A stretch of DNA of 64,000 nt, taken from the NCBI RefSeq assembly GCF_002196515.1, contig NZ_CP018835.1, positions 310,001 through 374,000 of the forward strand, written 5' to 3'. Positions 39,545 through 48,776 of the stretch are shown here, piece after piece. The notes below the pieces were generated by a model. It saw only the letters and a program-made list of their open reading frames with translations. It was not told the origin of the DNA and made no database searches. The position numbers and the translations under genes were made by a program. This stretch comes from Vibrio gazogenes. Lineage in GTDB: Bacteria > Pseudomonadota > Gammaproteobacteria > Enterobacterales > Vibrionaceae. Position 1 is the stretch's first letter; the number at the start of each line of letters is the position of its first letter.

Positions 39545-40531
39545 ATGTTAAATCTCAAAGCCGTTTTTACCGTTTTTCTTGTTTCTTTCGCGACTACGTT
39601 GAGTTGGGCAGACGATAGCGTGACCTATCCCATCAAAATTCAGCATGCCTTTGGCACGACCCTCATTCAGAAAAAACCGGTGAGGGTTGCGACGGTCGCA
39701 TGGGCGAACCATGAAGTGCCGCTGGCGCTTGGTATCGTACCGGTTGGCTTTGCTGCCGCGACATTTGGCGACGATGACGGAGACGGCGTTCTGCCTTGGG
39801 TCAAAGCGCGACTCGATGCACTTGGTGCACCAACACCGACACTGTTCGATGAAGGGGATGGGATCGATTTCGAAGCCGTTGCTGCAACACAACCAGATGT
39901 CATTCTTGCTGCGTATTCTGGTTTAAGCCGCTCTGATTACGAAACCCTCAGCATGATTGCACCGGTGGTGGCGTACCCGAATGCACCTTGGTCGACTGAC
40001 TGGCGGAGTATGATCCGCATCAACAGTCTGGGGCTGGGAATGGCGAAAGAAGGTGAAGCGCTCATTGCAAGTATTGAGCGAGACATCGCATCGCGAACAG
40101 CGAAGTATCCAGAACTGAAGGGAAAATCGGCCATGTTTATTACCCATTTAGACCCGACCGATTTGAGTGTGGTGCACTTTTACACCGCGAACGACACACG
40201 AGTGAAATTTTTCAATGACTTAACCCTCGTCTCACCGCAAAGCATTCGTAATTTGAGTCGTTCCGGGCAGTTTTCCGGCGAAGCCAGTATTGAACAAATC
40301 GATGCATTTAATGATGTCGATATCTTCGTCACGTACGGTGGTGAAGCACTGTTAAAACCACTGTCCGATAACCCATTGATGTCAAAAATGAATGCGATTA
40401 AGCACGGTTCAATTGTCATGCTGGGCAATGGGCCGTTAGCCACCGCTGCCAATCCAACACCGTTATCTATCTCATGGGTCTTGGATGATTACCTAGAGGC
40501 GTTGGCCACAGCCGCACGCAAAACCCAATGA
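39545..40531 (+). CDS. Iron-siderophore ABC transporter, periplasmic binding protein
   Basis: 328 aa. Signal peptide 1-22 (FATTLSWA-D). FepB/FhuD-type TroA fold with VRVATVAWANHEVPLALGIVP near 40-60 and VAATQPDVILAAYSGLSRSDYE near 110-131. It would deliver ferric siderophore to the two permeases downstream. The stop overlaps the next start by 4 bp. First gene of a four-gene operon. Confidence 0.9.
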   Translation: MLNLKAVFTVFLVSFATTLSWADDSVTYPIKIQHAFGTTLIQKKPVRVATVAWANHEVPLALGIVPVGFAAATFGDDDGDGVLPWVKARLDALGAPTPTLFDEGDGIDFEAVAATQPDVILAAYSGLSRSDYETLSMIAPVVAYPNAPWSTDWRSMIRINSLGLGMAKEGEALIASIERDIASRTAKYPELKGKSAMFITHLDPTDLSVVHFYTANDTRVKFFNDLTLVSPQSIRNLSRSGQFSGEASIEQIDAFNDVDIFVTYGGEALLKPLSDNPLMSKMNAIKHGSIVMLGNGPLATAANPTPLSISWVLDDYLEALATAARKTQ

Positions 40532-41565
40532 GTTCCCCGGTTACAAAAAACAATCCGTTCACTGTGGGAAGTTTTGTGATGTCGCGCTCGGTGATGCTCG
40601 TGGCTTTCGTGATCGTTTTGTTGCTTGTGTGTCTGCTCTCTGTCGCCTTGGGGACAAGAGAAGTCACATGGGAAGAAATCATCAGCGCACTGCAAGGAAA
40701 CCTCAATACGGTGGGAGAAGCCGCAGTAGCAATGCGCATTCCGCGTACCGTCTTAGCGGTCATTGCGGGTGCCGCTTTAGGCTTGTCAGGTACGGTCATG
40801 CAGGGTATCACTCGCAATCCCCTTGCCGACCCCGGCATTCTCGGTGTAAACATTGGCGCGGCTTTTTTCGTGGTCGTGGGACTAGCTTGGTTGGGCATGA
40901 ATCAGATCCAGACTTATGTCTGGATGGCCATTTTAGGTGCGGCTCTCACCGCCGCATTTGTTTATACCATCGGCTCAATGGGACGAGGTGGCGCAACACC
41001 ACTGAAGTTAGCATTAGCAGGTGCGGCAACATCAGCCGCTTTATCGTGTTTCACCATCGCAGTGGTATTGCCACGCAATGACATCGCAGGCGGAGCCAGA
41101 TCCTGGCAGATCGGCGGTGTCGGGGGGGCGACATTCGAAACCATGCGTCTCGTTTGGCCTTTCTTACTTGTCGGGTTAGTCATCACGGCATTCAGTGCAA
41201 GAAAATTAAACAGTTTAGCGCTTGGAGACGAGCTCGCCGCTGGTTTGGGTGAAAACGTAGTTTTGGCTCGAAGTGTCGCCGGACTGGGTGCGGTTCTGCT
41301 CTGTGGCGCGACCACCGCAATTTGCGGGCCTATCGGCTTCGTCGGGTTGGTCGTGCCGCATTGTTGCCGCCTGTTCGTAGGGGTGGATCACCGCTGGCTA
41401 TTACCTTTCTCTGCGGTGGGCGGTGCCAGTTTGCTCCTGCTTGCCGATATTATGGGACGCATTATTTCCCGCCCCAGCGAGTTATCTGTAGGCGTGGTCA
41501 CTGCATTTATTGGTGCGCCATTTTTCATCTGGATTGTGCGCCGTCAGCGTGTTAGGGAATTGTGA
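40528..41565 (+). CDS. Iron-siderophore ABC transporter permease (FecCD family), first subunit
   Basis: 345 aa, about nine membrane segments. FecCD features: RIPRTVLAVIAGAALGLSGTVMQGITRNPLADPGILGVN near 70-108 and the GPIGFVGLVVPHCCR coupling segment near 268-282. Normally HICR or HIAR follows the proline; here HCCR. ATGA-type overlaps on both sides. Confidence 0.92.
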   Translation: MSSPVTKNNPFTVGSFVMSRSVMLVAFVIVLLLVCLLSVALGTREVTWEEIISALQGNLNTVGEAAVAMRIPRTVLAVIAGAALGLSGTVMQGITRNPLADPGILGVNIGAAFFVVVGLAWLGMNQIQTYVWMAILGAALTAAFVYTIGSMGRGGATPLKLALAGAATSAALSCFTIAVVLPRNDIAGGARSWQIGGVGGATFETMRLVWPFLLVGLVITAFSARKLNSLALGDELAAGLGENVVLARSVAGLGAVLLCGATTAICGPIGFVGLVVPHCCRLFVGVDHRWLLPFSAVGGASLLLLADIMGRIISRPSELSVGVVTAFIGAPFFIWIVRRQRVREL

Positions 41566-42605
41566 TGTCCGCTGAATTGCTTCTTTTACAACGAGTGAGA
41601 ACGACCCGTCAGCAACGCATGCGACGCTGGTCTTTGATCACCATGAGCTTATTGATTTTAGCGGCAGCAGCTTGGTGCTTAACGCTGGTCTTGGGTCAAT
41701 CGTATACGTCTCCGTCAGTCGTCTGGAGCGTGTTACAAGGTGAAACGATCCCCGGCGCGAGTTTCACCGTCGGGTATTTGCGATTCCCCAGAGCGATGAT
41801 ATCGCTATTGGTCGGCATGAGTTTTGGCTTAGCCGGTGTCACATTTCAAACCATGCTACGTAACCCTTTAGCCAGCCCTGATATCGTCGGGGTGAGTTCC
41901 GGAGCCAGTGCGGCAGCAGTATTTGCCATCATTGTGCTGGATATGAATGGTTCTGCTGTTGCTATTTTTTCAATTTTGGCCGGTTTGGCTGTTGCACTGG
42001 CCGTCTATGGTCTCTCTTATAAAAATGGTGTCGCCGGGACGCGGCTGATTCTGGTCGGGATTGGTGTTTCCGCAATGATTGAAAGTTATATCGCCTATCT
42101 TCTGTCGCAAGCCTCATCTTGGGATCTGCAAGAAGCGATGCGTTGGTTAACGGGCAGCGTCAATTCCGTACAGATTGATCAAAGTATGCCACTGTTGATG
42201 TCATTGGTTATTTTTGGCGGTCTGCTCCTGAGCCAGACAAAATCCTTAGAGGCATTACGGCTGGGCGATGACACCGCAGCGGCTCTGGGTGTCAATATCA
42301 CCGTCACCCGCATCATCGTTATGGTATGTGCTGTCGGTTTAATTGCGGTTGCTACCGCCGTGACAGGTCCTATCGCTTTTGTGGCATTTCTCTCCGGGCC
42401 AATCGCTGCGCGCATTGTCGGCTCTAACGGCACACGATTCATTCCGGCTGCACTAGTCGGGGCGGTATTAGTGTTGGCGGGCGATTACATTGGGCAGTTT
42501 CTTCTTCCAAGCCGCTATCCGGTCGGTGTGATAACGGGCGCTTTAGGAGCCCCCTACCTCATTTATCTCATTATTCGCGTGAATCGTAACGGGGGGTCTT
42601 TATGA
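41562..42605 (+). CDS. Iron-siderophore ABC transporter permease (FecCD family), second subunit
   Basis: 347 aa. Same fold as the preceding gene: LRFPRAMISLLVGMSFGLAGVTFQTMLRNPLASPDIVGVS near 70-110 and GPIAFVAFLSGPIAAR near 269-284. The coupling segment reads SGPIAAR, where the usual form is VPHIAR; such divergence occurs in FepG-like subunits. Overlaps both neighbours by 4 bp. Confidence 0.92.
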   Translation: MMSAELLLLQRVRTTRQQRMRRWSLITMSLLILAAAAWCLTLVLGQSYTSPSVVWSVLQGETIPGASFTVGYLRFPRAMISLLVGMSFGLAGVTFQTMLRNPLASPDIVGVSSGASAAAVFAIIVLDMNGSAVAIFSILAGLAVALAVYGLSYKNGVAGTRLILVGIGVSAMIESYIAYLLSQASSWDLQEAMRWLTGSVNSVQIDQSMPLLMSLVIFGGLLLSQTKSLEALRLGDDTAAALGVNITVTRIIVMVCAVGLIAVATAVTGPIAFVAFLSGPIAARIVGSNGTRFIPAALVGAVLVLAGDYIGQFLLPSRYPVGVITGALGAPYLIYLIIRVNRNGGSL

Positions 42606-43402
42606 CAAAAGCGCATGAACTTGTGGTAACGCAGTTGTCTGCCGGTTATGGCGAAAAAACGATCGTTAAAGATCTCTCGCTCAAGATAGCACCGGGAAAA
42701 ATTACCTCGATTGTCGGGGCGAATGCCTGTGGCAAGTCAACACTGTTAAAAACCCTGTCTCGTTTACTGGCCCCGTCTCAAGGGCAAGTGCTGCTTGATG
42801 GAAAATCGGTCCATCAAAGCCCGACAAGAACATTAGCGCGAACATTGGGGTTGCTGCCTCAATCTCCGATCGCCCCTGAAGGTATTACGGTTGGTGATCT
42901 CGTCAGCCGTGGGCGTCATCCGCATCATGGGATCATGTCACGCTGGCGCAAGCAAGATGATGTCGCGATCGCGAATGCGCTGGAAGTCACCAAGCTAACA
43001 GACCTGATTGACAGAGACGTTGATGCGCTCTCCGGCGGACAGCGTCAACGCGTTTGGATTGCCATGGCGCTGGCTCAGGAGACAGATATTTTGCTGCTCG
43101 ATGAACCGACGACGTTTTTAGATGTGACGCATCAAATCGAAGTGTTGGATTTACTGGTGGATCTGAACCTGCAACGTGGCATTACCATCGTAATGGTTTT
43201 GCATGATCTCAACTTAGCTGCCCGCTATTCAGACCATCTGCTTGCAATGATCAACGGGCAGGTTCACGCACATGGTGAGCCCAAAAAAGTGCTGACGAAT
43301 GAGACCATTCAAGCAGTATTTGGTTTGAACAACCATATCATGATTGATCCGGTGTCGAATATTCCGATGATGATTCCGATCGGCCGACACAAACTGAAAT
43401 AG
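42602..43402 (+). CDS. Iron-siderophore ABC transporter ATPase (FepC/FhuC-like)
   Basis: 266 aa. Walker A GANACGKSTLLK at about 38-49, signature LSGGQRQRVWIAMALAQ at about 142-158, Walker B DILLLDEPTTFLD at about 161-173 and the switch His in VLHDLNLAARY. The Walker A has Ala-Cys where Gly-Ala or Gly-Cys is usual, still a functional P-loop pattern. Last gene of the uptake operon. Confidence 0.94.
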   Translation: MTKAHELVVTQLSAGYGEKTIVKDLSLKIAPGKITSIVGANACGKSTLLKTLSRLLAPSQGQVLLDGKSVHQSPTRTLARTLGLLPQSPIAPEGITVGDLVSRGRHPHHGIMSRWRKQDDVAIANALEVTKLTDLIDRDVDALSGGQRQRVWIAMALAQETDILLLDEPTTFLDVTHQIEVLDLLVDLNLQRGITIVMVLHDLNLAARYSDHLLAMINGQVHAHGEPKKVLTNETIQAVFGLNNHIMIDPVSNIPMMIPIGRHKLK

Positions 43403-43455
43403 CCACCGTAGCAGAACAACGTCCACCGTCCACCAGCGCAACCTGAAAGGCACCT

Positions 43456-44331
43456 TTAGTTGGAAAGGCACTGCAAAAATGCCATCAGTGCAGGATTATC
43501 CGACGTGTTTTTATAGACAAAACTTAGCGGTGACGTATGCGGTACAACATCCAGCGACGTATAACCGATCATATTCGAAGGCCGGGTAAAGTGGCGCTCA
43601 TTGACAATGGCGACACCATTACCGGCTGCGACCAAACCAAGCATAGTGCTTTCTCCGTGTGCCCATTGAGTGACTGCTGGTGTCCAGCCGATCTCGTGAA
43701 ACAGCGCTTCTTGCCAATCGAAGTAGTAAGGATCCACACTTCTTGGCAAGCGAACCGCTGGCAATAGGTTGAGCGCTTCAACTGTCGTTGATGGTGAGAT
43801 GGTTCTCCCCCAGCTCGCAGGATAAGCCAGCACCAACTTGTCCTGAGCGATAGGTTGTACCACGTATTCTGAAGACAACTCAGAAAAGTGATACAAAAAA
43901 GCCCCGTCAATCTGATCAAGCTCTAATCGTTTCAGCAGCACGATTGGCGTATCTGAATACACCTCAAGTTCAACGTCATGGTTATCATGGCAAAACTGGC
44001 TCACGCACTGATTCATCTCGCCCTCCCACAGCACGAAGTCATGAGCCCCCAAAGCAAGAGAGCCATGCGTATGGGTAAACTGACGCACATGCTCGTTGGC
44101 GTCGTCAATTTGTCTGATGATTGCGCCTAACTGTTTTTGATAAGCCTTTCCTGCCCGATTCAGACGTAATCCTTTCGGCTGGCGGTCAAATAATAGAACG
44201 CCCAACTCTGTTTCTAATTCTTTGATTTTTCTTGATATGGCCGGTTGAGTAACGTGCACTTTTTGGGCAGCTAGACGAATGTTTTGTGTTTCAGCGACCG
44301 CTAAAAAGTATTTGAGGTGGCGTAGCTCCAT
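43456..44331 (-). CDS. LysR-family regulator beside the siderophore receptor
   Basis: 291 aa. N-terminal HTH 1-60 (LRHLKYFLAVAETQNIRLAAQKVHVTQ) and LysR substrate domain. Divergent from the TonB receptor with about 130 bp between them that include a Fur-like site. It probably controls the receptor, the uptake operon or both (inference from position). Confidence 0.88.
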   Translation of the reverse strand: MELRHLKYFLAVAETQNIRLAAQKVHVTQPAISRKIKELETELGVLLFDRQPKGLRLNRAGKAYQKQLGAIIRQIDDANEHVRQFTHTHGSLALGAHDFVLWEGEMNQCVSQFCHDNHDVELEVYSDTPIVLLKRLELDQIDGAFLYHFSELSSEYVVQPIAQDKLVLAYPASWGRTISPSTTVEALNLLPAVRLPRSVDPYYFDWQEALFHEIGWTPAVTQWAHGESTMLGLVAAGNGVAIVNERHFTRPSNMIGYTSLDVVPHTSPLSFVYKNTSDNPALMAFLQCLSN

Positions 44332-44388
44332 GAGGTTGTTTCTCTCTCGGCATCGGTTGATAACTATATATCAATTTAATTTATCACA

Positions 44389-44408
44389 AATAGTAAGCAT
44401 TATCATTT
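44389..44408. promoter_or_regulatory. Candidate Fur box upstream of the TonB receptor
   Basis: AATAGTAAGCATTATCATTT resembles the Fur consensus (GATAATGATAATCATTATC) on either strand. It sits 56 bp upstream of the receptor start and 58 bp from the LysR start. Confidence 0.55.
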
Positions 44409-44463
44409 GTATTATCAATAGTATTAAATAACAATAAAAACTAGCAGTATAGGATTATTAAAA

Positions 44464-46605
44464 ATGGCAAATATTAGAAGTGGTAAGGCGCATTGGCGTG
44501 CAATGCACCTACTCCTCTGTTTCGTTCCTGTTCTTTCTTATTCAGGCGCTGTTTATGCGTCTGTTGATACAGAAGTGAAAGATGATCGTGTTAAAAAAGA
44601 AGATCACGCTCAAGAAGACCAGGCTTACCGTGTAAACACCATTACGGTGTATGGGCAGCCCATCGCAGAGGATGCCGATACCACAGTCGCGGAAGAATTA
44701 TGGGTTGGCGGTAAAGTGGCAACCAATATTCAAGATACCCCGGCATTGCTTTCTGTTATCACCGAAAAAGAGATCAACCAGCGTAACGCAGCGACAACTG
44801 AAGAAATTTTGCAGTATTCCCCGGGGTTGGTGACAGATTACTACGGCTCCGATGACCGCAATGACTACTTTATGATACGTGGTTATCAGGCAACCACGTA
44901 TCGTGACGGCATGACACTCGGCTCAATGCGTGGCGTGCGCGAAGACCCTTATGCTTATGAACGTGTTGAAGTCATTCGCGGGGCAAACTCGACCCTGTTT
45001 GGTCCTGCTGATCCGGGCGGCTCCGTGAACTTTGTCAGTAAAAAGCCGAAATTTAAACGCTTCGGCAGCAGCTATGTTTCCTACGGCTCCTTTGATCATA
45101 AAGAAATTGGCTTGGATTTTGGGGATACCCTGAATGAGTCGGAAACACTCGCCTATCGCTTTACCACGAAAGTAAAAGACGGCGATCTTGAATACGATCA
45201 TTCAAAAGATAACGCTCAGTTCTTCATGGGCGGGATAACATGGCAGCCATCAGTACAAACGACAGCCACGCTTATCGTTGACTATCTTGACCGGGACACC
45301 ACGCCGAACAGTGGTGGTTACCCCTTGGACAGAGAATACAGCCGCAGTGAATTTTATGGTGAGCCCGATTACAACAAACACGATGTTGAACGGACGAACA
45401 TTACAGCGCAAATCACACATTATTTTGACAACGGCATCTCATTCAGCGGTAACTTGCGCTATAGCAAACTCGAAGACGATTTCGGCTATGTCTATCTGTA
45501 TGACTACGAAGGAAGAACAGGCAGTGATATCGCTCGTTACTATTTCGGAACCGATACGCATTCTAAGCAGCTGATTGGCAATACGATTCTGCAATACGAT
45601 GCGAGTTTTGAACATATTGATAGCAGCACCTTAATTGGTTTGGAATACCGTGATGCGTCGACTCAAGATGCATCCGTTTATGGAACGACAAGCAGCATTA
45701 ATATCGACAGCCCATCATATTCTGGCATGCCGACAATCGGTGCGCCTTACAGCAAAAATGATCAGGATGAGACGACAAAATCGGTATTCATTCAGCAGAA
45801 CTTATCATGGGATGACCGATACATCCTGACATTGGGTGCACGTCATGACTATATGGATTTAACCAGCCGTGATATCAGTAACCGCGATTCAAGTGGTGAA
45901 TTCTCTGAGACATCGCTGCGCGGTGCGTTTACCGTAAAAGTGACACCAGAATGGTCCACCTATATCAGTCAGGTCGAGTCTGTTGCGCCGCCAAGTATTG
46001 GCGTGAAGCCGGAAAGAGGCGAGCAGCTAGAAGCAGGGGTGAAGTTTGCACCACTGAGTATGAATGCGCTGTTCTCAGCGGCGGTTTACAATCTTGAAAA
46101 GAATGATGTGACCATGGCGATTGTTCAGGGGGATGGAACCATTGAACGCGAAACCATTGGTGAAACACGTGTCCGTGGCCTCGATTTGGAAGTCAAAGCC
46201 GAAGTCACCGACAGTTTCAATGTCACGGGTGGATACTCCTACACGAAGTCGAAAGTGATTCGAGGCAGTACAAGAAGCGGTGATGTGCTAGACGGCAATG
46301 CATTCGCGACCGTCCCAAATCATAGCGCTTCTGTATGGGGTTACTACACCCTGCCCAATAAAACCATGGATATTGGTTTAGGGGCACGCTATGTGGGTAC
46401 GTATTACTTTGATGCCGCGAATAAAGGGAAAAGCGATTCGGCAACACTCTTTGATGCAGCATTTGCATATCACATGTCAAAGTCGGCCCAGTTGTCACTT
46501 CATGTACAAAACGTAACGGATAAGCAGTATGTGGTCGGTTCAGGGACTGCAAACTACTACAACCCGGGCCGCTCGTTTAATGCATCTTTCAATTATGCTT
46601 GGTAA
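44464..46605 (+). CDS. TonB-dependent siderophore receptor
   Basis: 713 aa. Leader about 1-33 ending ...YSGAVYA-S, TonB-box-like NTITVYG near 57-63, plug domain (about 85-200; YERVEVIRGANSTLFGPADPGG near 165-186) and a 22-strand-type barrel ending in the C-terminal aromatic NYAW. SD sequence AGGAT precedes the ATG. It imports a ferric siderophore across the outer membrane for the ABC system at 39.5-43.4 kb. No siderophore synthesis genes are in the window, so xenosiderophore use is possible. Confidence 0.93.
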   Translation: MANIRSGKAHWRAMHLLLCFVPVLSYSGAVYASVDTEVKDDRVKKEDHAQEDQAYRVNTITVYGQPIAEDADTTVAEELWVGGKVATNIQDTPALLSVITEKEINQRNAATTEEILQYSPGLVTDYYGSDDRNDYFMIRGYQATTYRDGMTLGSMRGVREDPYAYERVEVIRGANSTLFGPADPGGSVNFVSKKPKFKRFGSSYVSYGSFDHKEIGLDFGDTLNESETLAYRFTTKVKDGDLEYDHSKDNAQFFMGGITWQPSVQTTATLIVDYLDRDTTPNSGGYPLDREYSRSEFYGEPDYNKHDVERTNITAQITHYFDNGISFSGNLRYSKLEDDFGYVYLYDYEGRTGSDIARYYFGTDTHSKQLIGNTILQYDASFEHIDSSTLIGLEYRDASTQDASVYGTTSSINIDSPSYSGMPTIGAPYSKNDQDETTKSVFIQQNLSWDDRYILTLGARHDYMDLTSRDISNRDSSGEFSETSLRGAFTVKVTPEWSTYISQVESVAPPSIGVKPERGEQLEAGVKFAPLSMNALFSAAVYNLEKNDVTMAIVQGDGTIERETIGETRVRGLDLEVKAEVTDSFNVTGGYSYTKSKVIRGSTRSGDVLDGNAFATVPNHSASVWGYYTLPNKTMDIGLGARYVGTYYFDAANKGKSDSATLFDAAFAYHMSKSAQLSLHVQNVTDKQYVVGSGTANYYNPGRSFNASFNYAW

Positions 46606-46624
46606 CGCATCATTATTGAGTTTT

Positions 46625-46648
46625 CGAGCCGCAATCGCGGCTCGTTTT
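46625..46648 (+). terminator. Terminator of the TonB receptor gene
   Basis: CGAGCCGC-AATC-GCGGCTCG stem followed by TTTT, 20 bp after the stop. Confidence 0.85.
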
Positions 46649-46711
46649 CAACGTATCGCGACACGATCAAGGATAATCTGCTTCAATCACTGCTTTTTCT
46701 CAGGCGTCGTA

Positions 46712-47644
46712 TCAACCCAGATACGCGATCAAGGTATCAAGGAATACACGCACACGATTCGGAAGAAATTGACGATCTGGATAAATTGAATGAATGGAGA
46801 CACTATCTTCGTGTTGATCATCCATACTCAGCGGAATAAGCAGCCCTGCCTTCACATCATTTTTGACTAAAAACTCAGGTAACAGACTGATTCCCATGCC
46901 GGTACAACAAGCAACACGAATCGCATCACCACTATCAAATTTCATAAATGACTGGCCTTGAACTTTCACCCATCGATGATCCTCGGTTTTTAATTGAAAG
47001 TAAGCCGGCGCTGTTCCTGAGCCGTAAATCAAGACCTGATGTTTATCTAAATCAGCGATGGTTCTTGGTGGGTTATTTTTCTTCAAATAGTCAGGGGCGG
47101 CATATAGACCGATTCTCGACCGATCAATCACACGAGTAATATATTGTGTACTGGTATACGACTCACCAACTCGGATCGCGACATCAATCCCCTCTTCGAC
47201 TAAATCAACAATGCGGTCAGTAAAGCTGATATCAAAAGAAAGTTCAGGGAATTGTTGTTGAAACTGATGAATAAATGGGAGTATGACCGTTTTACCATAC
47301 CCTTCCGATACGGTCATTCTTAGCACACCGTTCAGTTTAGTTGGCTGCTGACGCAGACTGGATTCAGCCTCCTCTATGCTTTTCAGTATCTGTAAACATC
47401 GTTCGTAAAACGCTTGTCCTTCCGCAGTCAGTGTCACTTGACGCGTGGTGCGGTGAAACAGCCGAGTTTCTAAATAACCTTCTAATCGGGCGAGCGCTTT
47501 TCCTGCGGCCGAGCGAGTCAGGCCGATGCTTTTTCCTGCTGCAACAAAACTCCCTGTTTCTGCTATAGCCACAAAAATACGAATCGCCATTAAATCCAAA
47601 GATGTTCCGTAGGGGGCTTTATTTGGGAATCTTCTATCACTCAT
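46712..47644 (-). CDS. LysR-family regulator
   Basis: 310 aa. HTH at about 16-75 (LDLMAIRIFVAIAETGSFVAAGKSIGLTRSAAGKALARLE) and an AaeR/CrgA-like substrate domain. Divergent from the alpha/beta hydrolase gene with 70 bp between starts, so it probably regulates that gene. Confidence 0.88.
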   Translation of the reverse strand: MSDRRFPNKAPYGTSLDLMAIRIFVAIAETGSFVAAGKSIGLTRSAAGKALARLEGYLETRLFHRTTRQVTLTAEGQAFYERCLQILKSIEEAESSLRQQPTKLNGVLRMTVSEGYGKTVILPFIHQFQQQFPELSFDISFTDRIVDLVEEGIDVAIRVGESYTSTQYITRVIDRSRIGLYAAPDYLKKNNPPRTIADLDKHQVLIYGSGTAPAYFQLKTEDHRWVKVQGQSFMKFDSGDAIRVACCTGMGISLLPEFLVKNDVKAGLLIPLSMDDQHEDSVSIHSIYPDRQFLPNRVRVFLDTLIAYLG

Positions 47645-47714
47645 AAGGGAATATTTTTCGTTAATAAATCAATTATAGTACCGATTGTAGAGCAAACAGA
47701 GAGGAGATTTCTAC

Positions 47715-48638
47715 ATGTTGTCCCAAAAAGCACAAGAGACATTAAATGGCTGGATTGCAGCCGCAGGCCCGGTTGTCGATAAAGTATTAGATAAATCTGA
47801 AGTATCTTGGCAAGAAACGCGTGAGCTGTATATGTCTGGTCTGGAAGCATTATTCCCCGCCCTTGAAGACGTAGACTATCAGACAGAACGCATGGGAACC
47901 GTTGATTCGTTAGTTTGTGTCCCTCAGAATCTGTCAGAGCCACAGCGCATCATCTTATACATTCACGGTGGCGGGTATGTTCACGGTGGCGTAGCGGCTT
48001 ATAAAGCACTCTGTGGGAATTTAGCCCAAAAACTCAATGCCAAGGTCTATATTCCAGACTACCGACAAGCACCGGAACACCCATTCCCGACGCCTATTGA
48101 CGATGTCTATGCAACTTACCAAAGCCTGCTAAAACAAGGTTATCACCCTAAAGATATCAGTTTTGTCGGCGACTCAGCCGGTGGCGCAATGGTCGTAACG
48201 ATTATGAGAAAAGCGCGCGACGCAGGATTACCACTACCTTCGTCAGGGGTCGCTTTCTCACCATGGGCTGATTTGACTCATAGTGGTCAGTCTGCCGTTA
48301 CTCGCGATGGTGTCGATCCGATCTGTAACGTTGCATTTTTAAATCAACTCGGGCGCATATTTTTAGGCGATGAACTCGCCACTCACCCCGATGCTTCACC
48401 TGTTTTTGCAAATGTACAGGGGTTATCCCCCATCCTATTACAGTTGGGTGAAAACGAAGTCATGTTGAGTGATGCATTACGGTTAGGAACAAACCTTGCC
48501 GAAGCAAAAGTACGTACATCGATTGAAGTATGGCCAGGTATGTTCCATGTTTGGCACCTGTTTGCCGGACAACAGCCCGAAGCCGATCAGGCAATCGATA
48601 GTGCTGTATCATTTATTAAAAATAATCAGACAAGCTAA
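47715..48638 (+). CDS. Alpha/beta-hydrolase, hormone-sensitive-lipase type esterase
   Basis: 307 aa. Oxyanion-hole motif HGGGYVHGG at about 77-85, nucleophile GDSAGGAM near 154, acidic residue region LGENEVMLSDA near 247 and catalytic His in WPGMFHVWH near 276. Together they place it in the HSL (family IV) esterases. Strong GAGGAG ribosome site. Substrate unknown; regulated probably by the divergent LysR gene. Confidence 0.9.
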   Translation: MLSQKAQETLNGWIAAAGPVVDKVLDKSEVSWQETRELYMSGLEALFPALEDVDYQTERMGTVDSLVCVPQNLSEPQRIILYIHGGGYVHGGVAAYKALCGNLAQKLNAKVYIPDYRQAPEHPFPTPIDDVYATYQSLLKQGYHPKDISFVGDSAGGAMVVTIMRKARDAGLPLPSSGVAFSPWADLTHSGQSAVTRDGVDPICNVAFLNQLGRIFLGDELATHPDASPVFANVQGLSPILLQLGENEVMLSDALRLGTNLAEAKVRTSIEVWPGMFHVWHLFAGQQPEADQAIDSAVSFIKNNQTS

Positions 48639-48648
48639 CCACACAGCA

Positions 48649-48757
48649 CTAGGGGCGGTCATGGTTCATGTAGATCGCTACACTTCACATGACCTGCCTT
48701 GACTAAATGCACGACAAATTGCTGCAAAAACCATCACGAAAGGTCAACAGCCCCTAG
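48649..48757. repeat. Short inverted-repeat element, copy 2
   Basis: Ends CTAGGGGC and GCCCCTAG are inverted repeats, with GGTCAACAGCCCCTAG at the right end. This matches the right end of the 18001-18101 element except for one base. No ORF. Confidence 0.5.
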
Positions 48758-48776
48758 ATCTGCTAGTGCTGGATTC

